A stretch of 28,787 nucleotides of DNA from Ruthenibacterium sp. Its GTDB lineage: Bacteria > Bacillota > Clostridia > Oscillospirales > Ruminococcaceae. The translations under genes and the position numbers were made by a program. The DNA is taken from positions 1 to 28,787 of the forward strand of contig JAHHSL010000025.1 in the NCBI GenBank assembly GCA_020025235.1, read 5' to 3'. The notes below the pieces were generated by a model. The model was not told the origin of the DNA, did no database searches, and saw nothing but the letters and a program-made list of their open reading frames with translations. This document shows, one piece after another, positions 8,010 through 17,193 of this stretch; the first letter of the stretch is position 1; each line of letters opens with the position of its first letter.

Positions 8010-9053
8010 TTACTGCATTTCCAGACGGCGGCGCATATTATCCAGTTCTTCCAGCTGTCCCATATCCATCCAGCTGTTTTCACTCACCGGATACACACCG
8101 ACACGCTCGCCGCGTGCACGCGCATTTGCGATGATATCCGTAAACAGGATCGGCTGGTTATATTCCAGTGATTCGATCACGGAAGGCTCCACCACATAAA
8201 CGCCGGTGTTCGTCAAAAAGTTCATCTCCGGCTTTTCGGTGATGTTGCAGATGCCGCCGTTTTCCGAAAGCTCCACAACGCCGTAGGGGATCGTGAAATG
8301 CTTGACGGCACACACCATGGTGATGATGTTGCCCTCCTGCTTATGGCAGCGGTAGATATCCCCGAAATCGGCGTCGATCAGGATATCACAGTTTGTTAAA
8401 AAGAAGGTATCCTGAATTTTGCCTTTCAGCAGACTCAGCCCGCCGCCCGTTCCGAGCGGGGTGTCCTCATCCACATACTGCACCGTATAATCCTTCTGCA
8501 GATCGTTGAAATAGCTTTTGATCATGCTTTTTTTATAGTTCACGATCATCGTGAAATCGCTGCACCCGACGTCCGCAAACCGGTGGATGATGTGTTCCAC
8601 GATCGGCAGCTCTCCAATAGGGATCAGGGGCTTGGGCAGGATTTTGGTGTACGGATACAGCCGCGTGCCAAGCCCGCCCGCCATGATGACAACGGGCGCC
8701 GGAACCTTTTCGCGCGTGTCGATATCCGACCCGCCCGCAAAGACAACATCCTGCACGCAGCCGTTTTTATCCAGCAGCGGCAGCGCACTGATCCTGCGCT
8801 TTTTCATCTGTTCCTTTGCTTCGTTGCGCCGTTCGATCGGCAGTGCGCACGGCGAATAGTTTGCCGCATCGCGCACTGCACCCTCCAGCGGGCGGCGCTT
8901 CAAGATATAGCGGCGGATGTCGCCATCGGTGACCACCGCGCGCAGCTTTCCTTCCGGCGCAATGAAAAGCACGCCCATTCCGGTTTCATCCAGACGGCGC
9001 ATCGTATCCAGCACCGAAAGATCCTCATTGATTAAAAGGTCGTCCACTTTCAT
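8010..9053 (-). CDS. ptmE: CBS-domain sugar nucleotidyltransferase (PtmE-like)
   Basis: The 347-residue protein carries two CBS motifs (about residues 1-115) fused to a sugar-phosphate nucleotidyltransferase. The nucleotide-binding signature MAGGLGTRLYPYTKILPKP is at 124-142, followed by LGTGGGLS and a TNCDILID metal-binding region. This architecture is that of Campylobacter PtmE, a glucosamine-1-phosphate guanylyltransferase that starts the GDP-linked legionaminate pathway. The sugar and nucleotide here are inferred. I chose the ATG at 9053 with AGGGAG upstream; the in-frame start at 9122 would run into legC. CBS domains usually sense adenine nucleotides, so the entry step may be under energy control. 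Confidence 0.87.
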   Translation of the reverse strand: MKVDDLLINEDLSVLDTMRRLDETGMGVLFIAPEGKLRAVVTDGDIRRYILKRRPLEGAVRDAANYSPCALPIERRNEAKEQMKKRRISALPLLDKNGCVQDVVFAGGSDIDTREKVPAPVVIMAGGLGTRLYPYTKILPKPLIPIGELPIVEHIIHRFADVGCSDFTMIVNYKKSMIKSYFNDLQKDYTVQYVDEDTPLGTGGGLSLLKGKIQDTFFLTNCDILIDADFGDIYRCHKQEGNIITMVCAVKHFTIPYGVVELSENGGICNITEKPEMNFLTNTGVYVVEPSVIESLEYNQPILFTDIIANARARGERVGVYPVSENSWMDMGQLEELDNMRRRLEMQ

Positions 9054-9084
9054 CCGTTTTTCTCCCTTTTGCATCACGATTTTT

Positions 9085-10245
9085 TTACAGGGCCAGCAGC
9101 GCATCCACAACGCGCTGTGCATCTTCCTTTGTCAGATTGGTCGAGCACGGGATGTTGACGATCTTGGCGCGGTAATCCTGCGCAAGCTCCAGTCCGTAGG
9201 TTTCGTTGCGGGCATAATCCGCCTGCTCGTTGATCAGCGCCCAGACCGGACGGGACTGGATGCCGTGCTTTTTCAGGTGTTCGATCACTGCGTCGCGGTC
9301 ATGGCGTGCATCCTCAAGATACAGGCTGTAAAACCATTTGTTCGAGCGGATGCCCTCTGCGAACGGCAGGATCCTGAAGCCGTTTTTGCCGTCGAGCTGC
9401 TCTTTATAGAAATCGTACATTTCGTGCTTGTGCGCGATGAATCCTTCGATCTGTTCCAGCTGTGCAAGGCCCAGCGCCGCCTGCAGGTTCGTCAGACGGT
9501 AGTTATAGCCGATCTCATCATGCAGAAACTGCAGTTCGTCCGCCTTTGCCTGTGTGGAAAGGTGCTTTGCGTGTTCTGCCCAATCCGCATGGTTTGAAAC
9601 CACCATGCCGCCCGCACCTGTCGTGATGAGCTTATTGCCGTTGAAGCTGTAAACGCCCGCGTCGCCCATGGTGCCCGCCATTTTGCCTTTCAGCGCACCC
9701 TCGGTGTAATAGGTGCCGAGCGCTTCGGTCGCGTCCTCGATCAAAAGCAGGCTGTATTTTTCGCACAGCGCACGCAGCGAAATGATATCCGCCATATTGC
9801 CGAACACATGCACGACAAGCAGCGCCTTTACATGGGCGCCGGTGCGCTTATTGACGCATTTGCCGTCCCGCATTTCGGTGTGTGCTGCCAGCCATTCCTC
9901 TGCCAGCTTCGGGCTCATGCACAGGCTGTCGTCGCAGCCGATAAACACCGGCTCTGCCCCGACATAACGGATCGGGTTGACCGCCGCAATAAAGGTAAGC
10001 GTCGGGGCCAGGACCTCGTCGCCGCGTCCCACGCCTGCGATCATCATGGCAAGATGCAGCCCGGAAGTGCCGCTGTTGCAGGCAACCGCGCGCGGCATAT
10101 GCACATATTCTGCAATTTTTTCTTCAAATTCTCCGACCTTGCTGCCACCCGTGGAAACCCACTCGCTGACAACGGCCTCGTTGACATATTCTTTTTCGTT
10201 TCCTGCGAAATTCGGGACACTGAGCGGAATGAACTTTTCACTCAT
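9085..10245 (-). CDS. legC: PLP-dependent sugar 4-aminotransferase (LegC, DegT/DnrJ/EryC1)
   Basis: The 386-residue enzyme would transfer an amino group from glutamate to the 4-keto sugar made by LegB. It has the full DegT/DnrJ/EryC1/StrS fold: a CNSGTSGLHLA substrate/PLP loop near residues 56-66, LIEDATEALG with Asp171 that pairs with the PLP ring nitrogen, and SFNGNKLITTGAGG with Lys205 as the Schiff-base lysine. Length and the N-terminal IPLSVPNFAGNE resemble LegC-type enzymes. It starts the run of enzyme genes after the membrane protein block and is followed 31 nt later by ptmE. Confidence 0.9.
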   Translation of the reverse strand: MSEKFIPLSVPNFAGNEKEYVNEAVVSEWVSTGGSKVGEFEEKIAEYVHMPRAVACNSGTSGLHLAMMIAGVGRGDEVLAPTLTFIAAVNPIRYVGAEPVFIGCDDSLCMSPKLAEEWLAAHTEMRDGKCVNKRTGAHVKALLVVHVFGNMADIISLRALCEKYSLLLIEDATEALGTYYTEGALKGKMAGTMGDAGVYSFNGNKLITTGAGGMVVSNHADWAEHAKHLSTQAKADELQFLHDEIGYNYRLTNLQAALGLAQLEQIEGFIAHKHEMYDFYKEQLDGKNGFRILPFAEGIRSNKWFYSLYLEDARHDRDAVIEHLKKHGIQSRPVWALINEQADYARNETYGLELAQDYRAKIVNIPCSTNLTKEDAQRVVDALLAL

Positions 10246-10263
10246 CTTGCATGCTTCCTCTCT

Positions 10264-10887
10264 TTATTTATGAAAATAATGACGTTTGCATTCGATCAGC
10301 CATCGGATGATTGCCGCTGCCAGACCCGGCAGCACGGCAAGGTAAAACAATCCGCCGCCATCGGGCACAAAATACGTCCAGACCGGACGCGGCGGGTTCA
10401 GGACGATGCTTTCCACATTCATCCACAGCGAGCGCAGGCTGCCCGGGTCGATGCGGATGCTCTTTGCGCCGATCGGCAGATCGTACAGCGTGGTTTTGCT
10501 GTCGTCAAGATCCGTGGGCCACACGCGCACCAGTGCGTTGAACGCAGCGCCCTCTTTTTTGGTATAGTAGACGCACCGCTCGTACGGCGCACGGTCGTAC
10601 GTCACCTGCATGGAAATGCGGCGCACCCGCGTGGGCGGCAGATCCATCACAAGCTGGGGGTCATCGGTGTCGGAAAGCAGTTCGCCGTTTTCCTGCACGG
10701 TGATATTGACCAGCTCGAAATCCTGGGGCGCAAGCGGGATCGTCCGGATGCTGCCCGTCATTCTGCCGATAAAATCGTAGCCGAAGTTGAAAAGCCCGAT
10801 CAGCAGTGCGATGCAGACCGCCGCCGTATAACACAGTGTGGGGATCGGCGCGTGCAGTTTCTTTACAAATTCTTTGATTTTTTTCAT
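10264..10887 (-). CDS. small two-ended membrane protein, paralogue B
   Basis: The 207-residue protein has a hydrophobic segment near each end (about 17-35 and 177-195). The 140-residue domain between them is rich in beta-type sequence and would lie outside the cell. It shows weak but consistent similarity in layout to the protein at 12941-13570, including a shared RIDP motif late in the outer domain. Its ATG overlaps the stop of the large upstream GT-C-like gene by 4 nt (ATGA). I know of no named family. The strict pairing with a polytopic partner suggests an accessory subunit that binds lipid-linked sugar or acceptor glycan. Confidence 0.75.
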   Translation of the reverse strand: MKKIKEFVKKLHAPIPTLCYTAAVCIALLIGLFNFGYDFIGRMTGSIRTIPLAPQDFELVNITVQENGELLSDTDDPQLVMDLPPTRVRRISMQVTYDRAPYERCVYYTKKEGAAFNALVRVWPTDLDDSKTTLYDLPIGAKSIRIDPGSLRSLWMNVESIVLNPPRPVWTYFVPDGGGLFYLAVLPGLAAAIIRWLIECKRHYFHK

Positions 10888-12941
10888 GGTGCTGCCGCCT
10901 CCTTCGCCGGACGGGGTACAGGCTCATATTGCAGCGGAGATTCCGACACGCGCCGGTAGATCAGCACACTGCCGTCCTGTGCGCCCTCCAGGTCGTCGGT
11001 GAAAAGGCCGCCGTACACTTCGCAGAACTGGCCGTCCACCTGATCTGTAAAGATGTACTTACATTCATGCTCGCGCAGATAGTTGGAAAGCCCCTCGAAA
11101 TCAAGCGGTTTTTCCTCGCCTTTTTTCGCCCCCTTGGGCAGATAGTAATCATGGTAGTAAATATTGCCGTTCACATTGTTTTCCGGCAGGCCGATCTCGC
11201 CGCCGCCGAAGCTCAGATCCATTTGATACGGCAGAAGCTCATAGCAGTATTTGAAAAATTCAAGCCCGTTGTCCGTCTGACGCACATAGAAGATCTTGCC
11301 GTCGTTCGGGATCGTATCGCGGATCTCCTGTGCCGTTGTCTGTGCGCGCTTCCAGGCATAGAAATGGCTGTCGGAATAGGCAAGCACGCTCTGGCGCGGA
11401 TTCACAAGATACGCAACACACAGCAGCACCGCGCAGGAAAGAGCCAGCAGCCCGCCTTTTGCAAGACCGTACGGGCGGCTGCTGCGCGCACTGAGTGCAA
11501 GCATCATCACCGCAAGCATAAACCAGCCCAGATAATACGACTGCACATAGCGGTTATAGCTTGCAAGGCCCAGCGCATCCATTTCGCGGAAGATGAACGC
11601 ATAGCTGAGCGTCAGCACCCAGTAATAGCCAATAAAGCCGCAGGTGGAAAGCCCCATGGCGACCCATACGCGGCGGCGGTGAAGCCTGTCTGCCGCCGTA
11701 ATGCCCGCAAACAGGAAAATGGCAAGGATCACCGCCGTGACGACGACGCCCGGCCCGATAGCAGAAAGCTTTGAAGTGAAGAATGCATCCCCCATGCTGT
11801 TGAGCGCGTGGGTAAAACGCTCGCTTCGGGTTTCCGGCGCAAACAGCATCATAAAGCCGCGGCGCACGACCTCCGTCAGCGGCAGGCTTGTGCTGCCGGT
11901 TTCACCCACTGCCTCACGCTGACGCGCAAGGATCGCAATATGGCGGTTCCACACCGCATAGGTGACGATCGGCGCGGCAAAGCACGCCAGCGCATACGAG
12001 ATGCGCATGCCCCATTTTTTCGGGCGGCGCAGGGTTTTATCCCCGTATCCCGGCCCGAAGAAGAAGAAATCGGCTGCAATGATGCCCGCGCCAACAAGCT
12101 CCACAACAAAGGTATTATCCTTAAAGAGCGAGGACGCTGCCAGCACAAGCAGCAGACCGAAAAATCCGCGCGGCAGATATTTTCCCGGCTGCGGCGTCCC
12201 GCTGCGCCATGCAAAGTACCAGCACATCACCGCACCGAACATCATGCCGGCGGGGATATCCCCGTAGCTGCACAGATAAATGTGCGAGGTTTCGATGATG
12301 CGGGTGTAAACTGTAAGAAAGTACGGTGTCAGCAGGCCGATCACGCACACCGGCAGCGCAATGCTGTACTTTTTGAAGTTAAAGCATGCGATCATCGCCG
12401 CAAACATGGCGAAGAACACGATATTGTACGCAAGCAGCACCTTCCACGGTGCAAACACGGCACCGAAGAACTGCAGAAAATAGCTGAAGCTGATAAGCCC
12501 CGGCATCTGCGAAGGGATCCAGTCCCACGCGATCTCGGCAGTCGTGTAAATGGAATTGTTCAGCTTCATCAGCTTTGCCGCCGTGCCCCAGAAGCTCACT
12601 TCGTCCCATTCGCTGAAAATCGGTTTGCGCACCGCGAAATAGACAAAGCAGATCAGGCTTGCGGCAAGGAAGAACCAGAAGCCCGGAGAATCCGACACTT
12701 CTCGTTTCCCGTCTGTTTTTTTATCGAACAAGGTGTAGATCCCAAGGCCGAAGCACAGGATGTAATACGCCCAGACTGCCGGATACAAAACACCGGCCAC
12801 GCCCGCAATGCTTGTCCAGATCATGGTTGCCGAAATGGCGGCAAGCGGCGTCAGCGCGGCGTTCATCCCGCAGCTTTTATAGAAAAACCGACACAGACAC
12901 AAAAGTGCGGCCAGTGCCAGAAGTACGTCCAGATACTGCAT
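10884..12941 (-). CDS. polytopic GT-C-like membrane protein, paralogue B
   Basis: The 685-residue protein has about 12-13 predicted membrane spans and a soluble C-terminal domain of roughly 150 residues. The first large outer loop carries WDEVSFWGTAAKL at residues 112-124, also present in paralogue A; an acidic pair in this loop is a hallmark of GT-C glycosyltransferases that use polyprenyl-phosphate sugars. Near the C-terminus GGLFTDDLEG also matches paralogue A. I chose the ATG at 12941, one nt overlapping the stop of the upstream small protein (TAATG) and preceded by AAGGAGG; the frame extended to 13076 is Ala/Arg-rich and is a shadow. A polymerase-type role is an alternative. Substrate unknown. 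Confidence 0.78.
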   Translation of the reverse strand: MQYLDVLLALAALLCLCRFFYKSCGMNAALTPLAAISATMIWTSIAGVAGVLYPAVWAYYILCFGLGIYTLFDKKTDGKREVSDSPGFWFFLAASLICFVYFAVRKPIFSEWDEVSFWGTAAKLMKLNNSIYTTAEIAWDWIPSQMPGLISFSYFLQFFGAVFAPWKVLLAYNIVFFAMFAAMIACFNFKKYSIALPVCVIGLLTPYFLTVYTRIIETSHIYLCSYGDIPAGMMFGAVMCWYFAWRSGTPQPGKYLPRGFFGLLLVLAASSLFKDNTFVVELVGAGIIAADFFFFGPGYGDKTLRRPKKWGMRISYALACFAAPIVTYAVWNRHIAILARQREAVGETGSTSLPLTEVVRRGFMMLFAPETRSERFTHALNSMGDAFFTSKLSAIGPGVVVTAVILAIFLFAGITAADRLHRRRVWVAMGLSTCGFIGYYWVLTLSYAFIFREMDALGLASYNRYVQSYYLGWFMLAVMMLALSARSSRPYGLAKGGLLALSCAVLLCVAYLVNPRQSVLAYSDSHFYAWKRAQTTAQEIRDTIPNDGKIFYVRQTDNGLEFFKYCYELLPYQMDLSFGGGEIGLPENNVNGNIYYHDYYLPKGAKKGEEKPLDFEGLSNYLREHECKYIFTDQVDGQFCEVYGGLFTDDLEGAQDGSVLIYRRVSESPLQYEPVPRPAKEAAAP

Positions 12942-13570
12942 TATGCCTCCTTGTTTTTCGCGTTTCCCGCTTTTTTCGCTTCCTGCACAGCTGCGTTCAG
13001 CTCCAGCACAAACGCCCCGCACAGCGCGGGAAGCAGGGCCAGCAGCACCAGCTGATGCAGCTTCGGAACAAAGCATTTCGCAAGCGAAAACGTTGTATTG
13101 AACGTCAGATCCTCCAAATCGAACAGGCAGCCCGGCGTGGTAAGCGGGTCAATGCGGATCTGCACGTTCTTCAAAAGACCGGTATCGAAAAAGTATGTGC
13201 CCGACGCGGGGTCATAGTCCGTCGGGGCGATCCGGTGAAACCGTGTTTCATCCGGTCTTCGGTAGTAAAGCTCTGGCGTTCCCGTCGCGCGGAACGCACG
13301 CAGACGGAACGAAACGCCGTTCACGGTGACAGGCTGCGGATACATCATCCACGGGTCGCCGTGCACCGACACATAGCGGTCGGTATAATCGTAATATTCC
13401 TTATCCTTGATGTTGATGCCATCGAGAATGAAATCGGATTCTTCCGGGTGCCACGGTGTAAGTCCGCTTTCCTGCACCGCGCAGATCGTGCAGCCGATCA
13501 GCCACACCGCTGCCGCGATCAGATAGCACAGCGCGTAAACGCTCCCCTTACTTTTTAATTTTTCTTTCAT
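12941..13570 (-). CDS. small two-ended membrane protein, paralogue A
   Basis: The 209-residue protein has hydrophobic segments at about 11-30 and 170-188 with a large outer domain between, then a basic cytoplasmic tail. It has the same size, topology and gene position as the 207-residue protein at 10264-10887, and both have an RIDP motif before the second span. Its ATG overlaps the stop of the 654-residue GT-C-like gene by one nt (TGATG), and its own stop overlaps the next gene, so translation is coupled on both sides. The function is unknown; it looks like an obligate partner of the upstream polytopic protein. Confidence 0.75.
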   Translation of the reverse strand: MKEKLKSKGSVYALCYLIAAAVWLIGCTICAVQESGLTPWHPEESDFILDGINIKDKEYYDYTDRYVSVHGDPWMMYPQPVTVNGVSFRLRAFRATGTPELYYRRPDETRFHRIAPTDYDPASGTYFFDTGLLKNVQIRIDPLTTPGCLFDLEDLTFNTTFSLAKCFVPKLHQLVLLALLPALCGAFVLELNAAVQEAKKAGNAKNKEA

Positions 13571-15534
13571 CAGGGCACACCCGCCTTTCCGGCCGGTTCA
13601 AACCGGTACTGTCCGTCCTGCGTCACTGCGCGGTACAAACGCACCCCGTCGTCATAAAAGCCGCGCAGCCCGTCGGTAAAAAGCGCCGTATAGCCCTGCG
13701 TATCGTAATCGGCCGCATGGTCGATATAAAGATAAGTGCAGCCTTTTTCCTGCAGCCATACGCTAAGCTCTTCCGGGGAAATTTCCGTAACGGAAGGAGC
13801 GTCCCACGTTCCGTCATCGTGCGCGACAAGTGTGCCGCCAAGCATCGGCAGCACGCGCAGCGGCTCCAGCTCGTGCGCATAGCGATACCAGCGGTTTGCA
13901 TCATCCAGCTGCGAAACAAGGAAAATCACATCTTTTTCACCGCATGCGCTGCGGATCTCTTCGCACCGCTGATTCACCTGCACGCGCATATCGCTGTTTG
14001 CAACACCCGGCGCAAGCAGCGTGCGGGAAAGCGGCACATTCACCAGCCCCAGCGTGCAGACGGCTGCCGTCAGCACCGGAACGGCAAAGCGTGCGCGCGG
14101 TGCATCGGCCTGCCCCAGCAGCAGGCACAGCGCCCCGAGCATCCAGCCGAAATAGTAAAAGCACAGATAGCGCTCATAGTCGATCAGCCCAAGGCCGGAG
14201 GCTTCGTCAAATACATACACATAGGCAAACAGGTTGAACACCATGATGCCGCCCAGACCCGCAAGGCTTGTGACTGCAAACGAAACGGCTTTTGCGCGTC
14301 TGCCCTTTTTCATGGCAAAAAACGCCGCGGCACAGACAGCCAGGATCACAAGCGTTGTGGTAAAGCCGCTGCCGAACACCGATACACGGCGTGTAAAATA
14401 CGCGCCTGCCATACGGTGCAGGATCGTCGTGAAGCGCTCGGTGCGCCCGATGCCCAAAAGCTCCTGCACCCCGGTGAGGACGATCTGCCCCATAGTCAGC
14501 CCCGCAGCACCATCGCCCGCCGTGCGGTCGATCGACACCGCAGCGCCGAAATAGCGGTTCCATCCGGGATATGCCGTTCCGGCAAGCACCAGCACCAGTA
14601 CAAGTGCCGCCGCCACAGCCGCCATGCCGTGCAGTCTGATGAATGAAAACTGTCTGCGCTCGAAGAAAAGCAGGTCGATCCCCGCGATCATCAGCGCCGC
14701 CAGCATCAGCACAAGGCCGACGTCCTTCGTAAGGCACAGCACCGTCAAAACAAGCGCAAAGCGCAGTGCCGTGCCCGCATTTTTTTCTTTTTCCGCAAAC
14801 CAGACGGCAAGTGCGCCGCCGAACAGCGCACCCAGAAATGTTTCCGACAAAAGCGTACGGTACACGAACGAAAGCCCGCCTGCAACCGAAGCCGGTTCAA
14901 AAAAGAGCGGCAGAAGCAGGCACAGCGTGCCCGCAAAAAGGCCTGTGCGCCTGCCGCGCCCTTCCAGCGAAGAAACCACCGCGGCAAACGCCGCGCACAG
15001 CATCAGATCATAGCCCGCCATGGCCGCCCAGTCGTGAAACGCGGGCGATAAAAACTGTGCAAGATAGCTCATCAGCGGGATCGCGGGCGGATAGGCAAGC
15101 TTGCCGTACATATTGCTTTCCACAGCCGGATACAGCGTATTATGGATCTTTGTCAGCTTGGAGGCCGTGCCCCAGAAGCTGAATTCATCCCACGCAACAA
15201 ACATCGGCCGGCGGAAGCTCAAAATCAGGCACAGCGCCAGCGAAGCCCCCGCAAACAGCACAAAACCCGGCGTGAACAGCCGTGCCGCGCACTGCTTCAC
15301 CCCGGTTTTTTTCATTTTCCGGATGCTGTATCCAAGTGCGGCCGCCGCGCCCGCGTACCACAGAACACCGCCGGGTATCAGCATCCCCGCATAGCCCCAC
15401 GCACACATCCATACCGTGCCCGCACACAGCACGGCAAGCGGCGCTGTGCCTGCGGGCGCACGAAAGCGCAGCGTCAGCACGGCGCTGTATGCGCATACCG
15501 CCAGAAGCGACACAAGCAAAGCTGCTGTCGTCAT
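13570..15534 (-). CDS. polytopic GT-C-like membrane protein, paralogue A
   Basis: The 654-residue protein has about 12-13 hydrophobic spans and a soluble C-terminal domain. WDEFSFWGTASKL at residues 115-127 lies in the first big outer loop after an FRRP segment, matching WDEVSFWGTAAKL in paralogue B. The C-terminal TALFTDGLRG likewise matches GGLFTDDLEG there. The overall form is that of GT-C glycosyltransferases or O-antigen-polymerase-like proteins acting at the outer face of the membrane. The start at 15534 has AAAGGGGG upstream. It is separated from the DUF2142 gene by 75 nt holding a strong hairpin at 15571-15595. Confidence 0.78.
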   Translation of the reverse strand: MTTAALLVSLLAVCAYSAVLTLRFRAPAGTAPLAVLCAGTVWMCAWGYAGMLIPGGVLWYAGAAAALGYSIRKMKKTGVKQCAARLFTPGFVLFAGASLALCLILSFRRPMFVAWDEFSFWGTASKLTKIHNTLYPAVESNMYGKLAYPPAIPLMSYLAQFLSPAFHDWAAMAGYDLMLCAAFAAVVSSLEGRGRRTGLFAGTLCLLLPLFFEPASVAGGLSFVYRTLLSETFLGALFGGALAVWFAEKEKNAGTALRFALVLTVLCLTKDVGLVLMLAALMIAGIDLLFFERRQFSFIRLHGMAAVAAALVLVLVLAGTAYPGWNRYFGAAVSIDRTAGDGAAGLTMGQIVLTGVQELLGIGRTERFTTILHRMAGAYFTRRVSVFGSGFTTTLVILAVCAAAFFAMKKGRRAKAVSFAVTSLAGLGGIMVFNLFAYVYVFDEASGLGLIDYERYLCFYYFGWMLGALCLLLGQADAPRARFAVPVLTAAVCTLGLVNVPLSRTLLAPGVANSDMRVQVNQRCEEIRSACGEKDVIFLVSQLDDANRWYRYAHELEPLRVLPMLGGTLVAHDDGTWDAPSVTEISPEELSVWLQEKGCTYLYIDHAADYDTQGYTALFTDGLRGFYDDGVRLYRAVTQDGQYRFEPAGKAGVP

Positions 15535-15570
15535 TGCACAGCCCCCTTTCCATTCAGATGAAACCGGAGC

Positions 15571-15595
15571 ACGCCCCGCACAAAGGGCGGGGCGT
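15571..15595 (-). other. intra-operon GC-rich hairpin
   Basis: ACGCCCCGC (15571-15579) and GCGGGGCGT (15587-15595) form a perfect 9-bp stem with a 7-nt loop in the 75-nt gap between the DUF2142 gene and GT-C-like paralogue A. On the transcribed minus strand no T tract follows, so it is more likely an mRNA stability or processing element than a terminator. Confidence 0.6.
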
Positions 15596-15609
15596 TTCCG
15601 AAATGTAAT

Positions 15610-17157
15610 TTAAAACGGTCCGATATAGCAGTGCTGAAACAGCAGCACCGCCGAAAGAGCGGCTGTGACGTACGGCAGCCAGAATCCGGTCTTTCGGATC
15701 TGTTCCGCACTTTCCGGCCGCACTGCGAGCACATGTCCCGCAAGCCAGCCGCCCGCCGCCAGAAATGCCGGCAGCGCCGGCAGGAAATACCGCGTCTGCA
15801 GCCCGATGATGCGCACCATGCCCACCGGCGTCCACGTCACATACAGCGCCGCCAGAACAACGCCGACGTACAATATGCCGAACAGCACAAGGCCGGTTGC
15901 GGCGTGTCCCGTATCCGCGTCCTTTTGGTGGATATCCAGCAGCATCCCGATCGCGATGCTCAAAAGCGAAAGCAGCATCACCGCGGGGATCGCGACGTCA
16001 AGGTTGCAGAATTCGCCCAGCCCCGGCAGATAGCACAGGTTTTCATACAGCGTAAAGACGAACACCGCAAGCGTGCGCGGGAAGTTTTTCAGCACAAATT
16101 CGATCTGCCCCGGAATGGAGACATCCGGGTTCCAGCGTTCGATCGTGCCGTAATTGGCGCTGAACGCGCCCGCATATGCCGTTGCAATGCCGTAGCACAG
16201 CGCGGCTGCCGCAAACGCCGCCGCGACGACCAGCCACGGGGAGATCCGCTTGCCCCTGCGCGTTTGGGCATGCCAGCGGGATTCCGGGATCAAAAGCCAC
16301 ATCAGGACGATGATCAGCTGCGGCATTTTAACACTGCACGGCAGCGCGGCCAGAATCATAAACGGCAGGTCGCGCCGCGTGATCTCATTTTTTGCAAAAT
16401 AGCTGAAAACAAGGAATGCACTGCACAAAAGCCAGCTGTCGTACGAATTTCCCGCAACGACATGCAGCCCGATCGGCAGCATCATAACGCTTTGCAGGAT
16501 GCCGCGGTAACGGTCGCAGTTTTTCAGTGCCGGATAGCACAGCGCCGCATACAGGGCGACGTTTGCAATGCGCGCCGCATACAGCTGACCCAGCGCACCG
16601 AAGCCGACAAGCCGCGCCAGAGCGATGCCCGCCGCCTGCGGAAGATACGGCCAGAAAAGCAGATACATCGTCTCGCCGACATACATGGATTCCTGCTGCG
16701 CAAAATACTGCGCAAAGCCCGGCAGGATGCTGCGGCTGTAATCATTGTAATATGCGCTTGGGAACGCCTTGTACAAAACACCCAGCTCCGCCGAATAATC
16801 ACGCGATGCATCAAAGTTGAAATATCCTTTGGAAACCGCATAGCTGCGCAGAAAGTGCGCCGTTTCGTCGGGCGCCTGCAGCGGCGGCAAGACAAAGGCG
16901 AACGCCGTTCCAAGCAGAAAGATCAAAAGCACCGCGCAGAGCGTCTTGCGCCCGCCGCACAGCTTTACAACCAGTGCCGTGGCAAGGCAGAAGCCGCCCA
17001 CACAGGCCCATGTACCGAGCGTAAGCGCCGCCGCGCCGAAGGCCGGTTCATAGGCAACGCGCCACACATAGCTGATGCCAAGCGAAAACACCGTGACGCC
17101 GAGCATCCACAGCAGAGCCTTGCGCACTGTCTGATTCAATTGGTTGCTTTTGTGCAT
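15610..17157 (-). CDS. DUF2142-family polytopic membrane protein (putative GT-C)
   Basis: The 515-residue protein has about 11-12 membrane spans. LPPLQAPDETAHFLRSY at residues 90-106 is the hallmark of DUF2142 proteins, with Asp-Glu at 97-98 in the first outer loop, the usual place for the metal-binding acids of GT-C glycosyltransferases. DUF2142 proteins are commonly encoded in polysaccharide and glycosylation clusters. It is the second gene of the operon, 36 nt after legB, with an AAGGAAAG ribosome binding site. It shares no obvious full-length similarity with the two GT-C-like paralogues downstream but probably works on the same surface glycan. Confidence 0.83.
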   Translation of the reverse strand: MHKSNQLNQTVRKALLWMLGVTVFSLGISYVWRVAYEPAFGAAALTLGTWACVGGFCLATALVVKLCGGRKTLCAVLLIFLLGTAFAFVLPPLQAPDETAHFLRSYAVSKGYFNFDASRDYSAELGVLYKAFPSAYYNDYSRSILPGFAQYFAQQESMYVGETMYLLFWPYLPQAAGIALARLVGFGALGQLYAARIANVALYAALCYPALKNCDRYRGILQSVMMLPIGLHVVAGNSYDSWLLCSAFLVFSYFAKNEITRRDLPFMILAALPCSVKMPQLIIVLMWLLIPESRWHAQTRRGKRISPWLVVAAAFAAAALCYGIATAYAGAFSANYGTIERWNPDVSIPGQIEFVLKNFPRTLAVFVFTLYENLCYLPGLGEFCNLDVAIPAVMLLSLLSIAIGMLLDIHQKDADTGHAATGLVLFGILYVGVVLAALYVTWTPVGMVRIIGLQTRYFLPALPAFLAAGGWLAGHVLAVRPESAEQIRKTGFWLPYVTAALSAVLLFQHCYIGPF

Positions 17158-17193
17158 ATTTTGCTTTCCTTCCGCGCGTGGTGCATCCCGGCA

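Noticed and set aside
12942..13076. 45-residue N-terminal extension of GT-C-like paralogue B
   Set aside because: It overlaps the upstream small-protein gene in another frame; the TAATG junction with AAGGAGG gives a better start.
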